From assembly GCA_003132165.1 (NCBI GenBank), contig PKWW01000022.1, forward strand, positions 36,364 to 76,131: 39,768 bases of DNA, written 5' to 3'. Of the stretch, positions 7,117 to 14,630 are shown piece by piece (the stretch's first letter is position 1; every line of letters starts with the position of its first letter). The notes under the pieces were generated by a model that made no database searches, was not told the origin of the DNA, and saw only the letters and a program-made list of their open reading frames with translations. The DNA comes from Acidimicrobiaceae bacterium. GTDB lineage: Bacteria; Actinomycetota; Acidimicrobiia; Acidimicrobiales; RAAP-2. A program made the position numbers and the translations under genes.

Positions 7117-7737
7117 TTAATTCTCCTCCAGGGTTCCCGCCACCGAAACCGGCTCACGACCTTCTTCGAGTGACGCAATCACCCTACTTATGACCAGTGG
7201 ATAGAGCGAACGCTCGACGGTCTTGATCCGCTCGTGCAAAGTGCTCTCATCGTCCGATGCCAGCACCGCGACGCGACGTTGGGCGAGGATCGGACCGTTG
7301 TCCAGTTCCTCGGTCGCGATGTGCACCGTGCAGCCCGACTCGGGGACCTTGGCCTCGATGACCTGGGCGACCGCGTGCCAACCTTTGAAATCGGGGAGCA
7401 GGCTCGGATGCGTATTGAGCACCCGTCCCGGAAAAGCCTCGTGGAACACCGCGGTCGTCACCGTGCCGAATCCCGCCATCGCCACGAGATTGATGCCGTG
7501 CGCGCCGAGCGAGCGCGCCAACTCGGCGCTGTAGCCCTCGCGGTCGAAGTCCTTGGCGAAGCCTCCGAACGCCGAACGATCGACGAGCAGTGCGTCGATG
7601 CCCGCGTCCCTCGCGATCTCGAGGCCCCGGCAGGGTCGATCGGAGGCGACCAGGGCTACGTGAATCCCTTGGCTAATGATGGCTTCGAGAATGGTGCCCG
7701 AACCGGACACCAGTACACAGAGACGAACCTGGGTCAA
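7117..7737 (-). CDS. purN: Phosphoribosylglycinamide (GAR) formyltransferase
   Basis: This 206-residue enzyme transfers formyl from 10-formyl-THF to GAR, the third step of purine synthesis. LVSGSGT near residue 9 binds phosphate; the catalytic triad is N108 and H110 (NTHPSLLPDFKG) and D146 (TEELDNGPILAQRR). The length is normal. The only suitable start is TTG 7737, four bases after the sucD stop, without a clear Shine-Dalgarno, suggesting reinitiation after sucD. It runs directly into purH. Confidence 0.94.
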   Translation of the reverse strand: MTQVRLCVLVSGSGTILEAIISQGIHVALVASDRPCRGLEIARDAGIDALLVDRSAFGGFAKDFDREGYSAELARSLGAHGINLVAMAGFGTVTTAVFHEAFPGRVLNTHPSLLPDFKGWHAVAQVIEAKVPESGCTVHIATEELDNGPILAQRRVAVLASDDESTLHERIKTVERSLYPLVISRVIASLEEGREPVSVAGTLEEN

Positions 7738-7741
7738 CGCG

Positions 7742-8626
7742 TTACAACGCCTTGACGATCTCGACCATCTTCTGACCGGCTTCGGTGGGGTTGAGGCACA
7801 CGTGCACGCCGGCTTCGGCGAGCGCGTCCATCTTCGCCTGCGCGGTACCCTTCGAGCCCGAGATGATGGCCCCGGCGTGGCCCATCTTGCGTCCCGCCGG
7901 GGCGGTCACGCCCGCGATGTAGGAGACGACCGGCTTGGTCATGTTGAGCTTTATCCACTCCGCCGCGCGCTCCTCCTCGGAGCCGCCGATCTCGCCGATC
8001 ATCATCACGGCCTTGGTCTCGGGGTCCGCCTCGAACGCCGCGAGGCAGTCGATGAAGTTGGTGCCCGGGACCGGGTCGCCCCCGATACCCACGCACGTGG
8101 TCTGGCCAATACCCTGCTGGCTGAGCTCGTGTAGCGCCTGGTAGGTGAGGGTGCCCGAACGTGAGACGATACCCACCGGTCCACCGGCGAGGGCGATGTC
8201 GCCCGAGGTGATGCCGATATTGCACTTCCCGGGGCTGATGATGCCCGGGCAGTTCGGACCCAGCAGGCGAACGCCCGGGAACTCTTCGACGAGACGGTTG
8301 TACGTCACCGCCTCATCGTGGGCGGGGATGCCCTCGGTGATGCAGACAATGAACGTGATACCGCCCGCGGCAGCTTCGAGGATCGCGTCAGAGGCGAACT
8401 TCGGCGGCACCGAGACGAATGACGCCGTGGCACCGGTCGCCTCGACCGCTTCCTTCACCGTGTTGAAGACCGGGATACCCTCGACGTCCGTGCCGCCCTT
8501 GCCGGGGGTCACGCCGCCGACGATCTTGGTGCCGTAGTCGCGGTTTCGCAGTCCGTGGAACTTACCTTGTCCGCCGGTGAGGCCCTGGACAATGACCTTG
8601 GTGTTTTCGTCAACAAAAATACTCAT
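7742..8626 (-). CDS. sucD: Succinyl-CoA ligase, alpha subunit
   Basis: This 294-residue subunit binds CoA and carries the phosphohistidine of succinyl-CoA synthetase in the TCA cycle. The CoA-binding start reads [14 protein letters not shown], followed by [19 protein letters not shown] and [11 protein letters not shown]. The phospho-His is H250 in [13 protein letters not shown] 8626 has GGAAG four bases upstream and follows the sucC stop by nine bases, consistent with stoichiometric synthesis of both subunits. purN follows four bases downstream. Confidence 0.97.
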   Translation of the reverse strand: MSIFVDENTKVIVQGLTGGQGKFHGLRNRDYGTKIVGGVTPGKGGTDVEGIPVFNTVKEAVEATGATASFVSVPPKFASDAILEAAAGGITFIVCITEGIPAHDEAVTYNRLVEEFPGVRLLGPNCPGIISPGKCNIGITSGDIALAGGPVGIVSRSGTLTYQALHELSQQGIGQTTCVGIGGDPVPGTNFIDCLAAFEADPETKAVMMIGEIGGSEEERAAEWIKLNMTKPVVSYIAGVTAPAGRKMGHAGAIISGSKGTAQAKMDALAEAGVHVCLNPTEAGQKMVEIVKAL

Positions 8627-8635
8627 CGTTCTTCC

Positions 8636-9778
8636 TTAAGCGTTCGCGAAGGCCACGGCCCGGCGGGCGGCGTCCAACATTGTGGGTTCGGTGATCAACT
8701 TCTCATTCAGGTGCGGGGCAAGAATCGCGCGGCCCTCTACGGCGTTCGTGCCGTCAAGTCGCAGCACGATGGGTGATTCGATCGAGACTCGCTGCAGGGC
8801 TTCCAGCACACCCTTCGCGACTTCATCGACCCGGGTGATGCCGCCGAAGATGTTGACGAAGATGACCTTCACCTTGGGGTCCGAATTGATGACCTCGAGC
8901 GCGGAAGCCATGACGTCGGCGTTCGCGCCGCCACCAATGTCGAGGAAGTTCGCCGCGCTGCCGCCGACCTGATTGACGACGTCGAGCGTCGACATCGCGA
9001 GCCCGGCGCCGTTGGCGATGATGCCGACGGTGCCGTCGAGCCCGATGTAGTTGAGACCCTTTTCCTTGGCCATCTTCTCGCGGGGGTCTTCAGTCTCGGT
9101 CGCGCGAAACTCCTCCCACTCGGGGTGGCGGAACGAGGCGTTCTCGTCGAGCGTGACCTTGGCGTCGAGGGCGTGGACCTTATTGTCCGGCGTGAGGATC
9201 AACGGGTTGATCTCAGCGAGGTCGCAGTCACCCTTGGTGTAGCACTCGTAGAGCTTGACGAGCAGTTCAGCGGCCTGTTCGCGCGCGGCCTCGTCGAGCT
9301 CGGCCTCGTTGACCCAGCGGCGCGAGGTCGCGAGGTCGAGTCCGCGAACGGGATCAATGGTCAGGAACGCGATTGCGTCGGGGTTCTCCTCAGCCACAAC
9401 CTCGATCTCGACGCCGCCCTGGGCGCTGAGCATGCCGAGGTGGGTCTTGTTCGGACGGTCCAACGTGAACGACGCGTAGTACTCCTTCGCGATGTCACTC
9501 GAGCGCTCGATCCAGAGCCGGTGCACGACATGGCCCTTGATGTCGAGGCCCAGGATGTTGCCCGCGTGCAGGCGGACCTCATCAACGTTGTTGGCGAGCT
9601 TCACGCCGCCGGCTTTGCCGCGACCGCCGACCTTCACCTGCGCCTTGACGACCACGGGATACCCCACGCGATTCGCTACCTCGACGGCCTGTTCGACCGT
9701 GTCGGCGACGTCACCGGGTGAGACCGCGATACCGAAGCGCGAGAAGTACTGCTTGCCCTGGTACTCGAAGAGATCCAT
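8636..9778 (-). CDS. sucC: Succinyl-CoA ligase, beta subunit
   Basis: This 380-residue ATP-grasp subunit supplies the nucleotide and succinate sites. It begins MDLFEYQGKQYFSRFGI, has KAQVKVGGRGKAGGVK (about 46-61), the metal-binding CDLAEINPL segment and the C-terminal flavodoxin-like part with NFLDIGGGA and VNIFGGITR. ATG 9778 has only a weak GAAG upstream. A 7-bp-stem hairpin (9800-9815) lies in the 48-base gap after the methylmalonyl-CoA mutase subunit, which might mark the operon boundary. It heads the sucC-sucD-purN-purH-folD-cupin-metF run. Confidence 0.97.
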   Translation of the reverse strand: MDLFEYQGKQYFSRFGIAVSPGDVADTVEQAVEVANRVGYPVVVKAQVKVGGRGKAGGVKLANNVDEVRLHAGNILGLDIKGHVVHRLWIERSSDIAKEYYASFTLDRPNKTHLGMLSAQGGVEIEVVAEENPDAIAFLTIDPVRGLDLATSRRWVNEAELDEAAREQAAELLVKLYECYTKGDCDLAEINPLILTPDNKVHALDAKVTLDENASFRHPEWEEFRATETEDPREKMAKEKGLNYIGLDGTVGIIANGAGLAMSTLDVVNQVGGSAANFLDIGGGANADVMASALEVINSDPKVKVIFVNIFGGITRVDEVAKGVLEALQRVSIESPIVLRLDGTNAVEGRAILAPHLNEKLITEPTMLDAARRAVAFANA

Positions 9779-9799
9779 TGACTTCTACTTTCATTTCAT

Positions 9800-9815
9800 T
9801 GGCGCCGAGGCGCCA
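9800..9815. other. GC hairpin between the mutase subunit gene and sucC
   Basis: TGGCGCC and GGCGCCA are exact inverted repeats separated by GA. There is no T-run on either strand beyond it, so it is not a standard intrinsic terminator. It may be a regulator site, an RNA stability element or a factor-assisted terminator before sucC. Confidence 0.4.
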
Positions 9816-9826
9816 CACTGGGGGGA

Positions 9827-10237
9827 CTACTGCAAAACTTCGCGCGAATCGAGTGCCGACTCGAGCCAGGTACCAATCTCGGCGAGCGATGCACCCGGGG
9901 TGAAGACCCTCGCTACGCCGGCGCTCTCGAGGGGTGCGAGGTCGTCATCGGGGATGATGCCCCCGACGATGAGCAGCACGTCCTCGCGACCCGCGGCCTT
10001 CAAGAGGTCCACAATCCGTGGCACGAGCACGAGATGGGCGCCCGAGAGCAGGGAGAGCCCGAGCGCGTCAGCGTCTTCTTGGATGACCGCCTGGACGATC
10101 TGCTCGGGGGTCTGGTGCAGCCCGGTGTAGACCACCTCGAAGCCGGCGTCGCGCAGGGCGCGCGCGATAACCTTGGCACCGCGGTCGTGCCCATCGAGGC
10201 CAGGCTTGGCCACTACGACTCGGTACGTGCGTTCCAT
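9827..10237 (-). CDS. Methylmalonyl-CoA mutase, B12-binding small subunit/domain protein
   Basis: This 136-residue stand-alone cobalamin-binding domain pairs with a separate catalytic subunit not present here; the holoenzyme isomerises methylmalonyl-CoA and succinyl-CoA. The signature DxHxxG is DGHDRG (D15, H17, G20), where the histidine replaces the lower B12 ligand. Then come SLLSGAHL and VGGIIPDDD, matching the SxL and GG elements of the fold. Its location next to sucCD fits delivery of succinyl-CoA to the TCA cycle from propionate-type substrates. It could also serve another acyl-CoA mutase such as isobutyryl- or ethylmalonyl-CoA mutase. ATG 10237 has no Shine-Dalgarno; the mRNA may be leaderless. 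Confidence 0.9.
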   Translation of the reverse strand: MERTYRVVVAKPGLDGHDRGAKVIARALRDAGFEVVYTGLHQTPEQIVQAVIQEDADALGLSLLSGAHLVLVPRIVDLLKAAGREDVLLIVGGIIPDDDLAPLESAGVARVFTPGASLAEIGTWLESALDSREVLQ

Positions 10238-10246
10238 CGAAAGTTA

Positions 10247-10274
10247 ATCATAGAGGCCAGTAAACACCTCCAAA
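10247..10274 (-). promoter_or_regulatory. Candidate promoter for a leaderless mutase-subunit mRNA
   Basis: On the minus strand TTTGGA (10274-10269) is separated by 16 bases from TATGAT (10252-10247), a 5/6 match to the -10 consensus. The ATG starts nine bases beyond the -10, leaving essentially no leader and no ribosome site, which is a common actinobacterial arrangement. The divergent ubiA start has TAGCGT (10307-10312) eight bases upstream of its GTG and may be leaderless too. Confidence 0.4.
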
Positions 10275-10320
10275 TTCCGAGGTTCAGCCCCGCGCAACGT
10301 CACGAGTAGCGTTCTAGGGC

Positions 10321-11229
10321 GTGGCGACTTCATCAGTACCTTCGAGAGGGGCGCTTCGGGCGCTCGTCTCGGCGATGCGCCCGCGCCAGTGGGTGAAGAA
10401 CGGGCTCATCGCTGTCGCTCCGGGCGCGGCGGGCGTATTGAGCCACGACAACGTCATTGGCCATGTCGTCGTCGCCTTCCTCAGTTTTTGTGCAGTTTCA
10501 TCGGCCATGTACCTGCTGAACGACCTTCGCGACGTCGAGGCCGACCGCCAACACCCCACCAAGCAGTTCCGGGCCATTGCTTCGAGCCAGGTCAGCCCGC
10601 GCACTGCCTGCGTCGCCTCGGCGTGCCTTCTGGCCGTTGGTTTCGCCCTCCCCTCCACGATCACCAGCCCCGAGGGCCTCTTCCTGATCCTCGGCATCTA
10701 CGTCGCCTCGACCGTCCTCTACATCGTGTGGCTCAAGCAAGTGGCGATCATCGAGCTGGTGCTCGTCGCGAGCGGCTTCTTCCTGCGCGCCTACGCGGGT
10801 GCCGCGGCGTGCCATATCTACGTGTCGTCGTGGTTCCTCGTCGTGATCTCCTTCGGTGCGTTCTTCCTGGTCGTCGGCAAGCGTTCGAGTGAGCTCTCCC
10901 AGGTGGGCGCCGGCTCGACGCGCAAGGTCCTCGCCGGGTACACGCCCGAGTTCCTGCACTCGGCGCTGACCCTCAGCGCCACCGTCGCCGTGACGGGCTA
11001 CTGCCTCTGGGCCTTTGACACCTCCTCGACGGGTCTCTCCTCGATCCATCACCACATCATTCCCATCCGACTCACCGTCGTCCCGGTCGTGCTCGCGATC
11101 CTGTTCATCATGCGAGCGTCCGAGTCCAGTGTCGGACAGTCACCCGAGGACCTCATCTTGAAGGACCGGACCGTCCAGAGTCTGCTCCTGCTCTGGGCGG
11201 TCCTGCTCGGGATAGGGATCTACCTGTGA
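10321..11229 (+). CDS. ubiA: Decaprenyl-phosphate phosphoribosyltransferase (UbiA family DPPR synthase)
   Basis: This 302-residue polytopic membrane enzyme should transfer 5-phosphoribose from PRPP to decaprenyl phosphate, the first step to the arabinose donor DPA. It matches the mycobacterial Rv3806c type: AMRPRQWVKN (about 18-27), the Mg-binding signature LLNDLRDVEADRQHPTK (N67, D68, D71, D75), and a second GYTPEFLH loop aligned with the mycobacterial SYTSTYLR, ending in EDLILKDRTVQSLL. About nine hydrophobic helices are visible. The GTG start has no ribosome site but has a TANNNT box (10307-10312) just upstream. It is the first gene of the ubiA-dprE1-dprE2 operon and overlaps dprE1 by GTGA. 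Confidence 0.9.
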   Translation: MATSSVPSRGALRALVSAMRPRQWVKNGLIAVAPGAAGVLSHDNVIGHVVVAFLSFCAVSSAMYLLNDLRDVEADRQHPTKQFRAIASSQVSPRTACVASACLLAVGFALPSTITSPEGLFLILGIYVASTVLYIVWLKQVAIIELVLVASGFFLRAYAGAAACHIYVSSWFLVVISFGAFFLVVGKRSSELSQVGAGSTRKVLAGYTPEFLHSALTLSATVAVTGYCLWAFDTSSTGLSSIHHHIIPIRLTVVPVVLAILFIMRASESSVGQSPEDLILKDRTVQSLLLLWAVLLGIGIYL

Positions 11230-12560
11230 GCCGCACGACGCTCTCCGGCTGGGGCCGCACGACCCAGAGCATCGCCACCCTCGAGACGCCTCGCGACGAG
11301 GACGACGTCGCGAGGGACCTCAACCAGTCCCGCGAGGTCATCGCACGCGGGCTCGGTCGCAGTTACGGTGACGCCGCGCAGTTATCGGGCGGCGTCGTCC
11401 TCAGCAACCTCGAATTGGGCGGGGTCAGCCCCATTGACCTCGATGGCACGATCAGCGTCGGCGCCGGCGTCTCGCTCGACGAACTGCTGGCCTTCTCGAT
11501 TCCCCAGGGCTGGTTCGTGCCCGTGACACCCGGCACCCGCCAGGTGACGATCGGCGGCGCCGTCGCCGCCGACGTGCACGGCAAGAACCACCACGTCGAC
11601 GGCTCATTCGGCGCCCACGTGAAAGAGATGCGCATCGTCACGCCCGCCGGAGCGCTGACCATCTCGCCGACCAGCGACGCCGAGCTGTTCTGGGCGACCA
11701 TCGGCGGCATGGGGCTCACGGGCGTCGTCATCTCGGTGACCCTCACGATGATGCGCATCGAGACCAATCAGGTCCGTGTCGACACTGAGCGCTTCAGCGA
11801 TCTCGACGGCGTGATGGCCGAGATGCTCGCCAACGACATGCACTACCGCTACTCGGTGGCGTGGGTGGACTGCATGACCAAGGGCGCTCGCATGGGCCGA
11901 GCGATCCTCACCCGCGGCGACCACGCCACACGACGAGAGACCAACAAGCCGACGTTGACGGCACCGAAGTCGGCCAAGCTCTTCGTTCCCTTCGACGCGC
12001 CGAGCGGTCTGCTCAATCCGCTCACCATCAAGGCCTTCAACGAACTCTGGTTCCGTTCCGCGCCCAAGCACCAGGTCGGCGAATTCCAGGCGCTGTCGAC
12101 GTTCTTCCACCCCCTCGACGGCCTGCGCGACTGGAACCGCCTCTACGGGCGCCGCGGCTTCGTCCAGTACCAGTTCAGCGTGCCCGACGAAGCCGGCGAC
12201 ACGGTCGTCCAAGCGATCAAACGTCTCTCGTCGTCCGGAGTGCCGAGTTTTCTTGCGGTGCTGAAGCGCTTCGGCCCATCGAACCCCGGGCCGCTCTCGT
12301 TTCCGATCCCCGGCTGGACACTCGCGCTCGACCTCCCCGTCGGTCCGAGCGCGTTACCACGCGTGCTCGACGACCTCGACGAACTGGTGCTCGGCGCCAG
12401 TGGGCGGATCTACTTCGCCAAGGACGCCCGACTCAGCCCCGAGAAGGTGCGCGCCATGTACCCACGCCTTGACGAATTCCTCGCGGTGAAGAACCGCGTC
12501 GATCCCGAACACCAACTCGCGAGCGATCTCGCCCGACGACTCGACCTAGTAGGAAGTTGA
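11226..12560 (+). CDS. dprE1: Decaprenylphosphoryl-beta-D-ribose oxidase (FAD), DprE1-like
   Basis: This 444-residue VAO-type flavoenzyme oxidises DPR to the 2-keto intermediate, which DprE2 reduces to DPA. The FAD domain has GLGRSYGDAAQ (about 42-52) and PGTRQVTIGGAVAADVHGKN (about 102-121), then HHVDGSFG, all close to mycobacterial DprE1. The C-terminal part has LSFPIPGW and YFAKDAR, with K399 matching the catalytic Lys418 of M. tuberculosis. The residue aligned with M. tuberculosis Cys387 is Ala367 (codon 12324-12326, in GWTLALDLP), so the covalent target of benzothiazinones is missing. The GTG start overlaps the ubiA stop (GTGA). dprE2 begins two bases after its stop. Confidence 0.92.
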   Translation: MSRTTLSGWGRTTQSIATLETPRDEDDVARDLNQSREVIARGLGRSYGDAAQLSGGVVLSNLELGGVSPIDLDGTISVGAGVSLDELLAFSIPQGWFVPVTPGTRQVTIGGAVAADVHGKNHHVDGSFGAHVKEMRIVTPAGALTISPTSDAELFWATIGGMGLTGVVISVTLTMMRIETNQVRVDTERFSDLDGVMAEMLANDMHYRYSVAWVDCMTKGARMGRAILTRGDHATRRETNKPTLTAPKSAKLFVPFDAPSGLLNPLTIKAFNELWFRSAPKHQVGEFQALSTFFHPLDGLRDWNRLYGRRGFVQYQFSVPDEAGDTVVQAIKRLSSSGVPSFLAVLKRFGPSNPGPLSFPIPGWTLALDLPVGPSALPRVLDDLDELVLGASGRIYFAKDARLSPEKVRAMYPRLDEFLAVKNRVDPEHQLASDLARRLDLVGS

Positions 12561-12562
12561 TT

Positions 12563-13330
12563 ATGGAAAACGCCTTCGGACAACCACAGAACGTCGTCGT
12601 GCTGGGCGGCAGCTCGGACATCGCGCGCGCCATCACGAAGAAGCTCTGCGCCGCGCGCACCCACACGGTCGTGCTCGCCGGTCGCAACCAGTCGCTGCTC
12701 GACGAGGCCGCGGCCGAGGCACGCGAATACGGTGCCACGTCGACCGACACGGTGCTCTTCGACGCCGAGGACGCCTCGAACGCGCAGCGCACCGTCTCGG
12801 AGTCCTTCGAGAAGGTCGGCGGGGAGATCGACCTCGTCATCATCGCGGTCGGACTGCTCGAGGACCAATTCAAGATAGAGAACGACGCCGCCGCGGTCGA
12901 GCGGATGATGATGGTGAACTTCACCTGGCCGGTCGTAGCGCTCGCCGAGATCCGCAAGCGACTCGTCGCCCAGGGTTCGGGTCGGATCCTCGTCATCTCC
13001 TCGGTGGCGTCGGTTCGGGTACGACGCGTCATGTACCTCTACGCCGGCGCGAAGGCCGGCCTCGACCGACTTTGTGACGGGCTGGCCGACTCACTCGAGG
13101 GCACTGGCGTCTCCCTGCAACTACTGCGGCCGGGCGTCGTGCGTTCGAAGATGACCGAAGGCCAAAAGCCGGTCCCGTTCACGACCGGGGTCAACGAGGT
13201 CGCCGAGAACGTCATGAAGGGACTCGCGAGCGGCGATCGAGTGATCTGGAGTCCGCCACTGCTCCGCTACCTGTTCATGGTGCTGCGCCACCTGCCCAAG
13301 CCGGTGTGGCGAAAGATCATGGAGAACTGA
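12563..13330 (+). CDS. dprE2: Decaprenylphosphoryl-2-keto-erythro-pentose reductase, DprE2-like SDR
   Basis: This 255-residue short-chain dehydrogenase is the NADH-dependent partner of DprE1 and completes ribose-to-arabinose epimerisation on decaprenyl phosphate. The nucleotide loop is VLGGSSDIARA (about 13-23), with the catalytic Ser in VISSVAS (S146/S147) and YxxxK as Y160-K164 (YAGAKAG). The C terminus (LLRYLFMVLRHLPKPVWRKI) is hydrophobic and basic, suggesting membrane association. ATG 12563 is preferred because AGGAAG (12551-12556) lies six bases upstream; a TTG at 12557 is in frame but too close. The SDR fold alone is unspecific; the assignment rests on dprE1 linkage and overall similarity. 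Confidence 0.88.
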   Translation: MENAFGQPQNVVVLGGSSDIARAITKKLCAARTHTVVLAGRNQSLLDEAAAEAREYGATSTDTVLFDAEDASNAQRTVSESFEKVGGEIDLVIIAVGLLEDQFKIENDAAAVERMMMVNFTWPVVALAEIRKRLVAQGSGRILVISSVASVRVRRVMYLYAGAKAGLDRLCDGLADSLEGTGVSLQLLRPGVVRSKMTEGQKPVPFTTGVNEVAENVMKGLASGDRVIWSPPLLRYLFMVLRHLPKPVWRKIMEN

Positions 13331-13338
13331 CCGACCGC

Positions 13339-14553
13339 TTACTTGGTCTTCTTCATCTCATTGGGGTACAGGCTCATCGTGAAGAAGTCGCGATTCCACC
13401 ACGTGGTGAAGTAGCGCGAGGGCGACTCCATACCCGAGAGCAGCGACGTGCCACTGCCGCCATTGATCGACGTGCCGAGCGGCCCCCGGTACGTCGAGTA
13501 CTGCACCCAACCGGTGTTGATGTCGAGTTGCATCCCCTCGACGGCGCCGGCGCGAACCAGCACGTTCGCGAGGTCGCTGATGGAAAGTGCCGGTCCGCCG
13601 ACGTAGACGATTGCGCCGTTCTTCGTGACGCCCAGACCCGAGCGCCAGACGTTGAACGTGCCACCTAGCGTGACGCCCCACTTCCTGGAATTCTGACTCG
13701 TGAGGCCCGCGGCGGCCTTGCCCCCGCTGACGATCAGGTCGAGGTTCTGGCGCACCGAGGCGACCTGGTTCGTCATGGTGAAGTCTCGACCCCACTTGCC
13801 CACCGACATGCGTCCGTCCTTGTAGATGACGATCGACGCCGCACCCTGGCGAAGCGCCCTGATCATCCGACCATCGGTGTAGTAGCCGCCATTGGAATCT
13901 TGGAGACGGAAGCCCGCGTTGAACGCGGCGACGATCGACTGGGATGCGGTCGCGCTGATCGGTGCGGTGTACTTGAAGGGACCACTGCCCGGGATGTACG
14001 AGCCCGAGTAGAGCTGCGCCTTCAAGACGGTCGGGTCCATCCACGCGACGCCGACCACGTAACTGGTGTGCACCGCGTCGGGACGGACGAAGGCCTCGTA
14101 GACGCCGGGAATACCGTCAGCGGTCTCGCGACCGGCGACGTGCCAGACACCCTCGCCCGGGAGCGGATGCGTGGCGGGCGACTTGATGTCCTGGGGCGCG
14201 GGGAGGTGACCGCTCGCCGGCAACTTCACCGACGTCGGTCCCGAGCCGAACTGGCTCTTGGTAGGCGTGCCGCCGACCTTGGGGGGGTTGAGCCGGTACG
14301 CCTCGGCCTCGGCCCAGTTGACGATGAAACTCAAGCCGTGCGAGCGGCCCCACTCAGCCGCGCGGGCAGTGAGCGAACTCCCGTAGCTCTGGTTCGTGAG
14401 CGCAACCCCGAGCGTCACCGCGTAGTAGCCAAAGAGCACGACGGTCGCAAAGATGAGCGCGACGATCGCGCGACGCAACCAGTAGACCTTGGCGGGTTGG
14501 CGAAAACTCGCGGGCGCCTTGGGAGGCCGGAAGGTTGGGCGCCGCGAATTCAT
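13339..14553 (-). CDS. Membrane-anchored phosphodiester glycosidase (NAGPA/DUF2233-like) family protein
   Basis: This 404-residue protein has a basic N terminus, one transmembrane helix (about 28-50) and a large extracytoplasmic domain. That domain has the pattern of bacterial NAGPA-like proteins: AAFNAGFRLQDSNGGYYTDG near the middle, then GRMSVGKWGRD, AVEGMQLDINTGW and a SINGGSGTSLL segment. The family includes the mammalian enzyme that uncovers mannose-6-phosphate, and bacterial relatives are thought to cleave sugar phosphodiesters. It converges on dprE2 with eight bases between stops and no terminator, so transcripts may overlap. A role in trimming wall or exopolysaccharide phosphodiesters is plausible but unproven. 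Confidence 0.8.
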   Translation of the reverse strand: MNSRRPTFRPPKAPASFRQPAKVYWLRRAIVALIFATVVLFGYYAVTLGVALTNQSYGSSLTARAAEWGRSHGLSFIVNWAEAEAYRLNPPKVGGTPTKSQFGSGPTSVKLPASGHLPAPQDIKSPATHPLPGEGVWHVAGRETADGIPGVYEAFVRPDAVHTSYVVGVAWMDPTVLKAQLYSGSYIPGSGPFKYTAPISATASQSIVAAFNAGFRLQDSNGGYYTDGRMIRALRQGAASIVIYKDGRMSVGKWGRDFTMTNQVASVRQNLDLIVSGGKAAAGLTSQNSRKWGVTLGGTFNVWRSGLGVTKNGAIVYVGGPALSISDLANVLVRAGAVEGMQLDINTGWVQYSTYRGPLGTSINGGSGTSLLSGMESPSRYFTTWWNRDFFTMSLYPNEMKKTK

Positions 14554-14630
14554 GACTCACCATTCTTCCACTTTGCGCTGATGCGCCCTCTCAATGGTCT
14601 AATACGCCACTAAAAATGTCGTAAGAAGCT

